Below, in pieces: positions 27,767 through 37,248 of a stretch of DNA of 64,000 nucleotides. How positions within the stretch are numbered: the stretch's first letter is position 1; each line of letters opens with the position of its first letter. The stretch lies in assembly GCA_937127245.1 (NCBI GenBank), contig CAKZLU010000029.1, positions 236,752-300,751 of the forward strand. The letters run 5' to 3'. A program made the position numbers and the translations under genes. The stretch comes from an uncultured Actinomycetes bacterium. Its GTDB lineage: Bacteria > Actinomycetota > Geothermincolia > Fen-727 > JACVIW01. A model generated the notes under the pieces. The model was not told where the DNA came from. It made no database searches and was given only the letters and a program-made list of their open reading frames with translations.

Positions 27767-29122
27767 CTAAAAAAGGTGCAAAATTAAGCCCGCTATGGTG
27801 AAGTAAATCAGGAGCCCCGCGGAGTCGATTATCGTTGTCAAGAGAGGGCTGCTCGCCGTTGCCGGGTCTAACTTAAGTTTTGTGAGAAGCATCGGCAGCA
27901 CGAGACCTATCGTGTTTGCGATGAGGACAATCAGAATCATGCTTAAGCCAACGACAAGGCCAACTTTCCAGTCTCCCCTGATGAAGCCGAGCGCCCAGCT
28001 TGCGACACCCATAGTAGCCCCGAGTAATAGCCCCACGCCGAGCTCTTTTGAGAGGGCTTTAAGCCAGTCTTTAGTGGAAATCTCCCCCACGGCGAGAGCG
28101 CGAATTATGATTGTTGCCGACTGCGAGCCGACATTCCCGCCGCTATCAGCTAATAGCGGAAGGAAAAAAGCGAGAACTATCGCTTTGGAGAGAGCCTTTT
28201 CGAATGCCGCGATAACACCGGAGGAGACGAGGTTCAAAAACACGAGGAAAAGCAGCCATCCTATTCTTCTCTTGAAAAGTCCCATTACACCGGTTTCCGG
28301 GTAACTAAGTTTCAACGGCGCAACCGCCGCTGTCTTGTGAAAGTCCTCCGTTGCCTCTTCCTCCGCAACATCCATCACGTCGTCAACAGTGACAATACCG
28401 AGGAGTATGCCCTCTGAGTCAACCACTGGGAGTACCTCAAGGTCATATCGTTTGATCAGCTGGACCGCGTTTTCACGGTCTTCGGTCACGAGGATGCTCA
28501 CGTAATTGTAGTCCATGATTTCCTCGACATGGTCTTCAGGGTCAGCCAGTATGAATTTTCGAAGCTCGAGCGCGTCAAGGAGTTTCCATTTTGCGTCTGT
28601 CACGTATATCACGTTGATAGTTTCGCTTTCCTTACCCTTGGTTCTTATATGCTCGAGGGCTTTTCCGATTGTCCAGAAGGACCGAACCGCCACATAGTCA
28701 GGAGTCATCAGCCTTCCAACCGACTCCTCCGGATAGCCCAAAAGCCCTATGGCTTCTCTTAAATCCTCAGGCTTCAGAAGGTTCAGCATCCTCTGGACGA
28801 CTTGACCTGGCAATTCCTCGAGCAGGTCTGTCCTGTCATCCGGTTTGAGGTCCGCAAGCAGAACCCGCGTCTCCTCATCAGACAGGTCCATCAAAAGGTC
28901 ATCCCTGTAACTGGGCTCGAGGGAGGCGAAGACCTCGGATGCTTGGTCGCGTGGAAGCAGCCTGAAGACAAGTATTCTGTCAGGTTTATCAAGGCTCAAA
29001 ATCAAATCGGCGAGATCGGGGGCGGGGATATCTTTAACTTCTTCTCTCAGCGCTACCCATTTTCGCTCATTTATCAGCTCCTTGAGCTTGATGTCGGTAA
29101 CAGCTGTCTTTATGTCTGCCAT
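27767..29122 (-). CDS. mgtE: Magnesium transporter MgtE
   Basis: Mg2+ channel/transporter of 451 residues. The order is the usual one: an N-terminal superhelical MgtE domain (residues 1-130, with LLPRDQASEVFASLEPSYR), two CBS domains (about 135-255, with GRLMTPDYVAV and VLPVVDSEGILLGIVTVDDVMD), then five transmembrane helices from about 285 containing FLPLLADSGGNVGSQSATI, the signature of the pore region. AAAGGAGGTGGGGAA precedes the ATG. No M-box riboswitch is obvious in the 565-bp upstream gap. Confidence 0.96.
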   Translation of the reverse strand: MADIKTAVTDIKLKELINERKWVALREEVKDIPAPDLADLILSLDKPDRILVFRLLPRDQASEVFASLEPSYRDDLLMDLSDEETRVLLADLKPDDRTDLLEELPGQVVQRMLNLLKPEDLREAIGLLGYPEESVGRLMTPDYVAVRSFWTIGKALEHIRTKGKESETINVIYVTDAKWKLLDALELRKFILADPEDHVEEIMDYNYVSILVTEDRENAVQLIKRYDLEVLPVVDSEGILLGIVTVDDVMDVAEEEATEDFHKTAAVAPLKLSYPETGVMGLFKRRIGWLLFLVFLNLVSSGVIAAFEKALSKAIVLAFFLPLLADSGGNVGSQSATIIIRALAVGEISTKDWLKALSKELGVGLLLGATMGVASWALGFIRGDWKVGLVVGLSMILIVLIANTIGLVLPMLLTKLKLDPATASSPLLTTIIDSAGLLIYFTIAGLILHLF

Positions 29123-29416
29123 TTCCCCACCTCCTTTTCATATCTAATGCGGTTTGCTCAGAGTATCAAAGACAATTTCTTATTTTTAACCGTGCATGGA
29201 AGCGCGCAACAAAGCCTTTAATTACGCTTCGCTTTTGGAAACGTAAATAGCAACCGCGACTTCTCACGGTCTTATGATATTTGTTATTTTTTTAAGATTT
29301 ACGCTTGGGGGCGCTCTTAACCGAGAGCTGTTTGATGGGATTTTCGATTCTCAAACAAGCCTTGCGCTTCTTTGAGATCGCTCGGAACAGAGGGGACAGG
29401 CAAGATCTGACAGAGT

Positions 29417-29439
29417 CTCCGGCGGGGATAAAGCCGGAG
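29417..29439. other. Hairpin in the gap upstream of mgtE
   Basis: CTCCGGC (29417-29423) pairs with GCCGGAG (29433-29439) around GGGGATAAA. A GC-rich CCCGG/CCGGG pair also occurs near 29612-29640 beyond the CopC gene stop. The gap 29123-29687 otherwise holds only an unsupported 77-codon frame. Confidence 0.3.
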
Positions 29440-29687
29440 GATCCCGCATCCTTCTCAAAACCGAGCTATCCCATCAATGGTCACCCCCTGGCAAGACCGA
29501 TTCTTCCATTTTCTCCTTCACCTTCCGGTCATTATTAGTTTAACCAAATTGACTCTTTTCTCAAGTCCAATTTCATAGACCCGCAAAAATGATTGGAATT
29601 TTTAATAAGCTTCCCGGTGCCGGAACGAGTTCGCCCCGGGATTGTTTCTTTCTTTACACGCGCAAGCCTTTTGGTTTTACCTTCTTT

Positions 29688-30251
29688 CTAGTCCGGCTCC
29701 TGCACGGAGAAGCCGAATGAACCCTCGCAGTAGGAGCCATCTGACCAGTAGGCCGTATAGAAGACTTTGTAATTTCCGGTCCCGATGTACGGGTTGATTC
29801 TCACGCTCATGGAACGGTTGTCAACCGGCAGGATCATCGAACCGGTGCTGACTTCCTTTCCGTCAACGGTGACTTTTATGAACGAACCGCTTCCCAGATC
29901 GGCTAAAAACCTTATCGTTACCATTTCGGGCGGATGAGGGAGAAGGGCGTTATTTGGCGGGTCAGAGGACAGGAAATGTATCGTCTTGTTGTTCTTGAAA
30001 AACTCGCGCACAAAAGCTTTTTTGGGGGTGGGAGAGGGGGGAGCAACGGGTTTTGTTGATGGAGCGCTTTCTGTTTTGTTCTGAGTGGTTTTTTTCGATT
30101 TCTGCTTTGTGACATTCTCCCCGGTTGATTGCTTTGTGCAGCCTGAAAGCCCGAAGGCCAAAACGAGCAGCGCAACCAGGGCAATAACAGACACGGCAAG
30201 CGTAAAATTCCTGTTTTTTCCTATACAGCGCATGGTTTTGACCATTCTCAC
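29688..30251 (-). CDS. CopC-domain lipoprotein
   Basis: 187-residue predicted lipoprotein. The N-terminus has a membrane helix (LAVSVIALVALLVLAFG) and a lipobox ending LSGC, then a Lys/Thr/Pro-rich linker to about residue 78. The C-terminal 100 residues match the CopC fold: HFLSSDPPNNALLPHPP, VTIRFLADLGSGS and GTGNYKVFYTAYWSDGSYCEGSFGFSV. CopC domains bind copper in the periplasm; the His before FLSSDPP is at the expected N-terminal ligand position, but the other ligands are not clear, so copper binding is uncertain. The GTG start overlaps the SDR stop (GTGA). Confidence 0.72.
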   Translation of the reverse strand: MRMVKTMRCIGKNRNFTLAVSVIALVALLVLAFGLSGCTKQSTGENVTKQKSKKTTQNKTESAPSTKPVAPPSPTPKKAFVREFFKNNKTIHFLSSDPPNNALLPHPPEMVTIRFLADLGSGSFIKVTVDGKEVSTGSMILPVDNRSMSVRINPYIGTGNYKVFYTAYWSDGSYCEGSFGFSVQEPD

Positions 30252-31090
30252 TTTTCCCTGTATTTCTCGAGCGCGTAAGCCATGAATCTGAAAAAGACCC
30301 TCGCTCCCGTATTAAATAACCTCGGGAAATGGCGCCTAAGCGCGTAATGAACCCTTTGGAAGGGTGTGGTGACTTGTATGTATTTGTCCTTCTTTATCGC
30401 TTTTATTATCGTTTGGGCGGTGTTCTCCGGCTTTTCGCCCAGAAGAGCGAAATACTTCACAAGTTTTCTCACGTCTTCCCTGAATCCTTTCAGTGGGCTC
30501 GCTTCCCAGATAGGGGTTTGCACCATCCCTGGGCACACGCAGGTAACCTTTATCCCGTGAAGGAATGATTCAGCCTTTAATCCCTCGCACAGGCCAACCA
30601 CGCCGAACTTAGCCGTAAGATACGGCGCTATATATATCTGGTCCGCCCACAATCCGCTTATTGAGGCGACGTTAACGACATGACCGCTCTTCTTTTCCAC
30701 CATATGAGGGTAGAGGGCGTTCACAGTGTTTATAGGACCCCACAGGTCAACCTTAATGATTCTTTCCCAGTCAGAAATCTCGAAATTCTCAATCGGTGCC
30801 ATGCTCGCGACACCGGCTATGTTAAGCAGAAAATCTATTTTACCGGCGAAATCGATGGCTTCATCCACCGCTTTTTTGACTTGAGCGAAATCGGTAACGT
30901 CGGCTAAGACGGTCCTCACTTTAGTGCCCATCCGTTCAATTTCTGAGGCAGTTTTCTTAAGCCCTTCGGAGTTTATGTCAAGAAGTATAAGCGCGGTCGC
31001 TCCTTCCTGAGCCATGGCGAGGCTTGTTGCCCTTCCAATTCCGCTCGCGGCTCCCGTTATAAACGCGGTTTTTCCACTGATCTGGCTCAT
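30248..31090 (-). CDS. Short-chain dehydrogenase/reductase
   Basis: Classical SDR of 280 residues. It has the dinucleotide loop TGAASGIGRA (residues 12-21), an acidic residue after the second strand (LLDINSE, suggesting NAD), the NIAG motif, the catalytic Ser in NVASISG and the Tyr-x-x-x-Lys pair in PYLTAKFG. The C-terminal part is basic and ends without a membrane helix. The substrate is unknown; the neighbouring thiolase and FixCX genes suggest acyl or steroid-like substrates. A perfect 11-bp-arm palindrome lies 40-75 bp upstream of the start. Confidence 0.9.
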   Translation of the reverse strand: MSQISGKTAFITGAASGIGRATSLAMAQEGATALILLDINSEGLKKTASEIERMGTKVRTVLADVTDFAQVKKAVDEAIDFAGKIDFLLNIAGVASMAPIENFEISDWERIIKVDLWGPINTVNALYPHMVEKKSGHVVNVASISGLWADQIYIAPYLTAKFGVVGLCEGLKAESFLHGIKVTCVCPGMVQTPIWEASPLKGFREDVRKLVKYFALLGEKPENTAQTIIKAIKKDKYIQVTTPFQRVHYALRRHFPRLFNTGARVFFRFMAYALEKYREK

Positions 31091-31129
31091 AGCTCCTCAC
31101 ATTCCAGCTAAACATAAAATATCTTTTAC

Positions 31130-31164
31130 GAATTTCCCTGCTTCATGCAAGAACAGGGAAATTC
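31130..31164. promoter_or_regulatory. 11-bp-arm perfect inverted repeat upstream of the SDR gene
   Basis: GAATTTCCCTG (31130-31140) and CAGGGAAATTC (31154-31164) are perfect inverse complements separated by 13 bases. On the minus strand it lies between the thiolase stop and the SDR start, so it is either an operator or a transcription terminator; there is no clean T run after it. Confidence 0.45.
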
Positions 31165-31309
31165 TCGCACCTGGGTTTTCAAACGTCTCTACTCAAAGGC
31201 GAAAATCCCGGATAATTACGGTTGCGTTTTGCCTCGACGCTCACAACAGAGGGCCGCCCTCTAGCTTTTCGAACTGACCGGAAACTTTGCTGTTTCGGTT
31301 CAAGCGCCA

Positions 31310-32509
31310 TTATGTGACGCGCTCGAGTATGACCGTTCCGCCCTGTCCGCCTCCTCCGCATAGAGTGGCGATACCGTATTTCATTCCCTCAAGTTCCATG
31401 ATTCTCGCCAGAGTTCCCGTGATCCTTGGTCCGGACGCTGCAAGAGGATGTCCGATTGCGATAGCGCCACCTTTCAGGTTTACCCTTTCAGGCTCAATTC
31501 CGAGTTCTTTCACCGCGTAAAGAGGGACGATGGCGAACGCTTCATTAATTTCCCAAACATCAATATCCTTGACGTCCATGCCCGCTTTCTCGAGCGCTTT
31601 ACGGGAGGCGGGAACAGGACCAATTCCCATTATGCTCGGGTCAACTCCAGCCCATCCCATGGAGATTATCTTCGCTTTGGGCTTAAGTCCCATTGATTTG
31701 GCTTTTTCCTCGCTCATGAGCAGGACAGCGGCAGCCCCCGCGTTGAGCGGTGATGAGTTCCCGGCTGTAATCTGTCCGTCAGGCTTGAAGGCGGGCTTGA
31801 GCCCTGCGAGCGCCTCCATTGTTGTGTCCGGTCGAATGGAAAGGTCGCCCGATATCACTTTTTTCTCCCCGTCCGCCAATGTGACCTCGAAAGGAAGAAT
31901 TTCCCCTTCAAAATATCCTTCCTCAAGCGCGGAAGCGGCTTTCTGATGACTGCCCAAGGACCATCTATCCATATCCTCCCTTGTGAAATCGGTAAGGGAA
32001 AAGAGTTTCTCGGCTGTGAGGCCCATGGACAACGCGGTTTGAAGTTCGTATTTCTTCAGGTTCGGGTCCTGGAAGAAACGAGGGTTTACGTTAAGCAGAT
32101 CGGGGTTGTAAGCCGGGTCGAGCGCAACGTGGGTCATGTGTTCCATGCCCCCGGCAATAACGATATCCGAGTAATCGAGCATTATTTCCATTGCTCCCTG
32201 ATGTATGGCGCTCATACCCGATATGCATACTCGGTCAATCCCTTGGGCGGGCACCGAGAAGGGAAGTTCCGCAAGCATAACGATGGTCCTTCCGCCCATG
32301 AGGAAATTCTCTCTCATTTGAAGGCTGCATCCTGTAATGATATCGCCTATTTCCTCCGGGTTTACGTTGTTTCTTTTTATGAGTTCTTTGATGACTTGCG
32401 ATAGGGCTTCATCCATTCTCAGATTGTTGAAAGCATCCCTCTCCGGTTGCGCAGGTCTCGAGCGCGAGAAGGGACTTCTGAGCATGTCAACCAGTACTAC
32501 ATCTGCCAT
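31310..32509 (-). CDS. Thiolase (acetyl-CoA C-acyltransferase)
   Basis: 399-residue thiolase that condenses or cleaves beta-ketoacyl-CoA. The active-site Cys lies in the block DRVCISGMSAIHQGA, the His in GGAIAIGHPLAASGPR, and the second Cys in LCGGGGQGG near the C-terminus. GGGAGGATCAA precedes the ATG at 32509; an upstream in-frame start at 32566 is not needed. It shares direction with the SDR and FixCX genes and probably serves fatty-acid or related acyl-CoA breakdown or synthesis. Chain-length preference cannot be read from sequence. Confidence 0.94.
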   Translation of the reverse strand: MADVVLVDMLRSPFSRSRPAQPERDAFNNLRMDEALSQVIKELIKRNNVNPEEIGDIITGCSLQMRENFLMGGRTIVMLAELPFSVPAQGIDRVCISGMSAIHQGAMEIMLDYSDIVIAGGMEHMTHVALDPAYNPDLLNVNPRFFQDPNLKKYELQTALSMGLTAEKLFSLTDFTREDMDRWSLGSHQKAASALEEGYFEGEILPFEVTLADGEKKVISGDLSIRPDTTMEALAGLKPAFKPDGQITAGNSSPLNAGAAAVLLMSEEKAKSMGLKPKAKIISMGWAGVDPSIMGIGPVPASRKALEKAGMDVKDIDVWEINEAFAIVPLYAVKELGIEPERVNLKGGAIAIGHPLAASGPRITGTLARIMELEGMKYGIATLCGGGGQGGTVILERVT

Positions 32510-32754
32510 TTGATCCTCCCTTTTTCTCTCCATGAAAAACAGCCATGCGGAAATACATTCTAACATCAGATAAGCAAGCGTTGAACATCTGTGGGAATTT
32601 ACCTGTTTGAGGTTTTTTAAAACAAAGAAGGTTTTGAGATTGGTTTCGATTGCGGGCGACAGTCTGCTATCGGAGCAAGAAAAATCAGCCCCCGCTTCTC
32701 GCTTGACCCGGTTTTGATCGTGGCTGTTTATCTCGACTCACGGGTAGAATCCGC

Positions 32755-33045
32755 CTAACCCCACTTGTAAGCCACGCCAAAGCCGCCTCTGGGATAGGAC
32801 CACGTGATGGCGTCCATAGGGCAGATGAATCTGCATGTGCCGCATTCAAGACACCCCTCATGGTTATATGTCAATTCGCGCGCTTCTTCGTTATAGTTGT
32901 AGTTTTCTGCGGGGCATGCTGGAAGACAGGGTTTGCTTTCGCACTCGAGGCATTTAGCCTTATCTACGGTAATATGCGGTTCCTTGTCAATTATGAAGTG
33001 GACCCTTGCGAGTTTGTCTTGAACGCTGAAGCTCTTGCTTAACAT
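32755..33045 (-). CDS. fixX: FixX-like ferredoxin
   Basis: 96-residue ferredoxin-like protein. It carries CLECESKPCLPACPAENY, then HEGCLECGTCRFICPMDAITW, the FixX layout in which the second motif binds a 4Fe-4S cluster and the first is partly degenerate. It closes the FixC-FixX pair: its ATG overlaps the FixC stop by one base. With electron-transfer flavoproteins (FixAB) such pairs form electron-bifurcating or ETF:quinone oxidoreductase systems. FixAB genes are not present in this window. Confidence 0.92.
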   Translation of the reverse strand: MLSKSFSVQDKLARVHFIIDKEPHITVDKAKCLECESKPCLPACPAENYNYNEEARELTYNHEGCLECGTCRFICPMDAITWSYPRGGFGVAYKWG

Positions 33046-34382
33046 TAAACTGACCTCCTTATTTTTACCTTCTTTATCAAGACAAGAAGATTAGCCAGGC
33101 TCTTGACAATGGTTTTTAGGGGATACCTCAGATACTTTGGCAAAAATTCCATCACAAAATCATCAAAAATCCTGCTTAGCATGGGGGAGCTTCCTGGTGA
33201 GAGGAAATCAATCTCTCCGAGGGTGAAATCTTCGGTAAGTCTGATCAGGTTGCAGTTGAGTTTCTCTATCTGTTCCCCTTTTAAGCTCACAATCAGGTTG
33301 CTGAACCGCCTTGCGTTATACAGCGTTCTCGGCAGTCCGGTTTGGCGAAGAAGGTCAGCATAGCATGATAAGCTTTCGGCGTCATATCTGCCCCTGCGTT
33401 TTGCGAGCGCCACCGCTTCTGCGGCTTTAAGACCGGATAGCATTGCGGGCGGCACCCCGACCCATGTGCTACTCATGAACCCCCCGGCCTCGCCACAGAG
33501 AATCACCCCATCCGAATACAAACGTTTCAACTTGAGCCTGCCGCCGTCGGATAATATGTGAGCCTCGTACTCTCTAAGGCTTGAACCGATGAGCAGGGAA
33601 TTAATGTAAGGATGAGCCTTGAACTCTTCCAGACGTTGGCGGAGATTAACGCGTCCTTGCCTTATTGAGTCGATCGGGGCAAATACCGCAATAGAGATGC
33701 TGTCGGTATTTGTGTACAGCGAGAATACGCCCCCCACATCGCTTAATGGATATCCCCACCCGTCTTTGATGCAGCCTTCGCCCTTACTTAACTGAAACCT
33801 TTCTTCGATGATTTCCGGGGGAAGGTCGAGCACCTCTTTTATCCCCAGCTTGTACCTGGACGTGTCATCCTCATAAAGACCGGAATCGCGCGAAACAACA
33901 GACAGAACACCGTCCGCGCCCACAACGACATCCGCCAAAATTTCTTCATTTCCTATCCTGACTCCCACGACCCTGCCTTTTTCTTTCAAGAGTCCCGTAA
34001 CGAGGACGCCTCTAATGAGTTCAACCCCTTCCTCTTCGGCTTTTTGCGCAAACCATTTGTCGAATTTGCTTCTATAGGCGGTGTAGGCTGACCTTTTCTC
34101 GCTGAAATCGCTGAATCGCATGCGGAATTCCAAAAAATCCTTATTAAACAGGCAGATAAAAGAGTTATCCGTTACGACCCTTTCCAGCGGGGCTTCATCT
34201 TCAAATTCCGGTATTATCATCCGCAGAACGTCGGTGAACAGGACAAATGAGGCGACGTTCTTTCCCCCCGCTTCCCGTCCCCTTTCCAGGAGTACGGTTT
34301 TTATGCCTTTCCTTGCGAGGCCTATAGCGCAGGAGGAACCGGCGGGGCCGGCTCCAACCACAACGCAATCGACTTTATCCAT
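33045..34382 (-). CDS. fixC: FixC-like FAD-dependent oxidoreductase (ETF:quinone oxidoreductase family)
   Basis: 445-residue flavoprotein with the FAD-binding loop VVGAGPAGSSCAIGLARKG at the N-terminus, a GADGVLS block near residue 155 and a GGFMSS-type stretch near 305. The arrangement matches FixC, which passes electrons from FixAB/ETF to quinone or ferredoxin with FixX. The C-terminal 60 residues are hydrophobic and basic and may lie at the membrane. It is upstream of and coupled to fixX. The start at 34382 follows AAAGGGGGTTC. The nearby thiolase suggests electrons from acyl-CoA oxidation. Confidence 0.9.
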   Translation of the reverse strand: MDKVDCVVVGAGPAGSSCAIGLARKGIKTVLLERGREAGGKNVASFVLFTDVLRMIIPEFEDEAPLERVVTDNSFICLFNKDFLEFRMRFSDFSEKRSAYTAYRSKFDKWFAQKAEEEGVELIRGVLVTGLLKEKGRVVGVRIGNEEILADVVVGADGVLSVVSRDSGLYEDDTSRYKLGIKEVLDLPPEIIEERFQLSKGEGCIKDGWGYPLSDVGGVFSLYTNTDSISIAVFAPIDSIRQGRVNLRQRLEEFKAHPYINSLLIGSSLREYEAHILSDGGRLKLKRLYSDGVILCGEAGGFMSSTWVGVPPAMLSGLKAAEAVALAKRRGRYDAESLSCYADLLRQTGLPRTLYNARRFSNLIVSLKGEQIEKLNCNLIRLTEDFTLGEIDFLSPGSSPMLSRIFDDFVMEFLPKYLRYPLKTIVKSLANLLVLIKKVKIRRSV

Positions 34383-34755
34383 AGATGAACCCCCTTTAAT
34401 TTTTCCCTCAAAAATTGTATTCCACAGCCGCTCGATGTTGATATTCTATACGTGTTTTCGCTCGGGTATCGCAAGGGTGACTGGACACTATTTCGAGCAG
34501 GGCGGTGGATAATTCTCATGTGTCTGCGGAAAGAAAATCAGGATGTGACAAGCGGGCTGTGCAGCGAAATGCGATGACCGGCGATTGAGATGACTGGCGC
34601 CTGGAAGTGGATTGGGGTTGCGGGGAAAGCTTTGTGGAATTTGCACTCCTTGACTTAAGATATATCGAGTATACGTGCCAGAGTAATGCGCATTGAGGTA
34701 GCAGCTGTTAAAGAATAGTATCGTCGGAAAAGAAATGCTCAAGGAGAGATAGGCA

Positions 34756-35565
34756 CTGAGAGAGGGGTCACGCATTGGATATACAGAAAAGGGGACCGGA
34801 TTACCTCTTGTTTGTATACCGGGACTTGAAGGAGACAAGGATTTTTTCTCACACCAAATTGAAGGTTTGAGCGGTATCTTAAGAGTTATCGCTTTTGACC
34901 TTCCGGAAAGGAGACCCTCCTTAAAGAGTAAAATCTACGATTACGCTAAACCGGTGGCGCAAACGCTTGAGTCTCTCACGATTGACAAATGCGTGGTTCT
35001 CGGCGAGTCAATGGGCGGAATGGTGGCCATTCAAATGTGCCTTTCCTTCCCCGAGAAAGTAACCGGACTCATACTTTCAAACAGCATATATGACAGAAGG
35101 ATGCGCTCATTCGGTCTCAATATGTCAACGTTCGCAACTGCCGTACACTTTCTTGCGTTTCTCCCAATTGGGGATAGGAGGAGAAGGGGTTTGCTTGAGT
35201 GGGTCGGGAAAAATAGAGGCTTCATTTTCGACCCCTCAGAGGGAAACGCCGAACTTATCGATTATCTATTGGCAAAACGCAAGGATATGAGGGCAAGCGC
35301 TTTCGCAGACAGGTTCATCGCGGTTGCGAATACTGATTTCTCCCGCTCTTTGGATAAGATAGGGGTTCCTACGCTCATAATTCGCGGGGAAGAAGATAGG
35401 TTTGTTGGGGAGAATGTTGCAAATTATCTTTCGCGAAAGATCAAAGATTCCAAACTTGCTTTGATTAAAGGCGCGGGGCACTGCTCGCCTCTTACCGCAC
35501 ACGCGCGGACAAACGAGGTTATTAAAGAATGGCTTTTTGAGAAAGGGTTTTGCCCGAAAAATTAA
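34756..35565 (+). CDS. Alpha/beta hydrolase, probable CTG start
   Basis: Alpha/beta hydrolase of 269 residues from the start chosen here. Nucleophile elbow GESMGG, acid in GEEDRFVG and catalytic His in GAGHCSPL are all present. The first canonical in-frame start is a TTG at 34867, but the family N-terminus (IGYTEKGTGLPLVCIPG, with the oxyanion-hole strand) lies upstream of it in the same open frame, which begins after a TAG at 34750-34752. AAGGAG (34741-34746) sits 9 bases before a CTG at 34756, so I infer a CTG start. Substrate unknown. The gap 34383-34740 shows no gene. Confidence 0.72.
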   Translation: MREGSRIGYTEKGTGLPLVCIPGLEGDKDFFSHQIEGLSGILRVIAFDLPERRPSLKSKIYDYAKPVAQTLESLTIDKCVVLGESMGGMVAIQMCLSFPEKVTGLILSNSIYDRRMRSFGLNMSTFATAVHFLAFLPIGDRRRRGLLEWVGKNRGFIFDPSEGNAELIDYLLAKRKDMRASAFADRFIAVANTDFSRSLDKIGVPTLIIRGEEDRFVGENVANYLSRKIKDSKLALIKGAGHCSPLTAHARTNEVIKEWLFEKGFCPKN

Positions 35566-35637
35566 GCCTCAGCGCCTGAAAGCTCCTGCTAAGTTAGAGG
35601 TTCTTATCAATTTAGGGATGATTCACGTTATTTTTGT

Positions 35638-36342
35638 TTAAGCGTTCGGCTCCTCGAAGCCAGTAAAACTCGCCGTTCCGGCTGAGCATCGAGGGATTGC
35701 CTCCATGAGATTTTTCATTCTTTCAAATGGGATGCTCAAGAAAACATCTTCCTTTTCAAATCCCTGCATCCTCCTTGCTGTCCAGTCCCCGAATGAGAGA
35801 TTGGTATTTCCGGTGGTCACCGGATAGGCAATGACCGAGTGACACAGGGACCCTGCCAGTTCAATCTTGGGAGGAACCCCGTCCCAGTATATGTCGAGGG
35901 TTATCAATCGGCATGCCTGCTCGGGATTACATATTAATACGGCGAGATCAGGCTTTATCACTGATTTCTCGAGGGGGCAGATATATACATATTCGCTCAA
36001 GTCAGTTGGAGGAGGTGCAGCAAGGGAACTCATCCTGTGGAATGACACAATGGAGGCAGTCAGTTTTTCCCCGGAGGTGAGAAATTTCTGGATTGCACGT
36101 TTTGACTGACCCTCGGGAGGTTTACTAAGACCGCAATGCCATGTTCCTCCGGGACACACGGAATGTTCTTTGTCGATAAGAAACACTTGCCCTTGAGCGG
36201 CAAGTTTGATTGCCTGACAGAACGAGGCATGGCCCGGATCGATGCCTTCAGGTTTCTCGTTTGTGAAACAGACTGAAACTGGCATTTTCTCAAGGTCTAA
36301 AAGTCTCGAGATTTTCTCCGAGTAATTCACCCATTCTTCCAT
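35638..36342 (-). CDS. DUF169 family protein
   Basis: 234-residue protein of the DUF169 family, found widely in methanogens and anaerobic bacteria and of unknown function. Family features seen are the N-terminal PVSVCFTNEKPEGI, the Cys in SFCQAIKLAAQG, the CPGGTWHCGL block and the C-terminal IPFERMKNLMEAIP. The cysteines may bind a metal or cofactor. AATGGAGGAAAAAG precedes the ATG. It is divergent from the membrane protein gene at 36505; a CTAAC/GTTAG inverted repeat at 36384-36396 lies between them. Confidence 0.85.
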   Translation of the reverse strand: MEEWVNYSEKISRLLDLEKMPVSVCFTNEKPEGIDPGHASFCQAIKLAAQGQVFLIDKEHSVCPGGTWHCGLSKPPEGQSKRAIQKFLTSGEKLTASIVSFHRMSSLAAPPPTDLSEYVYICPLEKSVIKPDLAVLICNPEQACRLITLDIYWDGVPPKIELAGSLCHSVIAYPVTTGNTNLSFGDWTARRMQGFEKEDVFLSIPFERMKNLMEAIPRCSAGTASFTGFEEPNA

Positions 36343-36504
36343 CTTTTTCCTCCATTTTGATTTACCGTTGAATCATTGTATTTCTAACAACGTTAGTTGG
36401 ACAATTATGAACAAGATCTTGAGGCGTAAGTAGAAGGATTTGTTTTAATTCATCTTTCGAGAAAAGGCGTTGAGGAATCGGGCGCGATTGTCGGGGGGTA
36501 TCCG

Positions 36505-37248
36505 ATGGAGAAAAGCAACTGGTACATGAAAGCGGCGGCAGGACTCCTCGTTCTCTCGGGGGTCATATATCTCGTGCATTACGCGGTCTTCCGCGACCCT
36601 CATCACATATTCATATACATGGTCGGCGATTTTGCTTTCCTTCCTCTTGAGGTTCTCATAGTGTCGCTCATAATCGACAGGCTTTTAAAAGCGCGCGAAA
36701 AACGTTTGATATCTGAGAAAATGAAAATGGTTGAAAGCGCCTTTTACAGCGAGGTGGGCTCGTCTCTCTTAAGAAGATTGCTCTTATTCGACCCTTCGCC
36801 AGATGAAAAAACAGGGCTGTTTGAAAACGTGGCAGCTTGGGAGCCGGGCGAGTTTCAAGCGGTGAAAAGCAGGCTTTCGGAAATGGATTTCAAGGCGGAC
36901 GCATCGCTCAGCGATATCAGCGACCTCAACACATTCCTTAAGTCAAAGCGCGATTTTCTGCTCTCCCTTCTTGAAAATCCCTATCTTATGGAGCAGGAAG
37001 CGTTAAGCGACATCCTTTGGGCTGTATTTCACCTCACCGATGAGCTTGAGGCAAGGGAGAAAATACCCAACCTTCCGCTTTCAGATTTGAACCATCTTTC
37101 CAACGATCTTTCGAGAGTTTACTCTTTAACCGTGAGTCACTGGCTTGACTACATGGCTCATCTCGAGGCGAAATACCCCTATCTCTTTTCCCTTGCCGCC
37201 CGCCTTAATCCATTTAAGCCGGACGCGTCCGCTTTGATTTTGGATTGA
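36505..37248 (+). CDS. Two-helix membrane protein with cytoplasmic helical domain
   Basis: 247-residue protein that I do not recognise. Residues 8-28 and 36-60 form two hydrophobic segments (AAAGLLVLSGVIYLVHYAVF and FLPLEVLIVSLIIDRLL). The rest is a mostly helical, charged domain with several Leu-rich stretches and no cysteines. Proteins of this shape are common in anaerobes, often alone. GGGGGGTATCCG precedes the ATG. There is no operon partner: 205 bp separate it from the amino-acid transporter genes. Confidence 0.75.
   Translation: MEKSNWYMKAAAGLLVLSGVIYLVHYAVFRDPHHIFIYMVGDFAFLPLEVLIVSLIIDRLLKAREKRLISEKMKMVESAFYSEVGSSLLRRLLLFDPSPDEKTGLFENVAAWEPGEFQAVKSRLSEMDFKADASLSDISDLNTFLKSKRDFLLSLLENPYLMEQEALSDILWAVFHLTDELEAREKIPNLPLSDLNHLSNDLSRVYSLTVSHWLDYMAHLEAKYPYLFSLAARLNPFKPDASALILD

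Noticed and set aside
29305..29538. 77-codon frame, considered as the tail of a TnpB-like transposase
   Set aside because: No zinc ribbon or RuvC motif is visible and no transposon end could be identified, so the resemblance is too vague.
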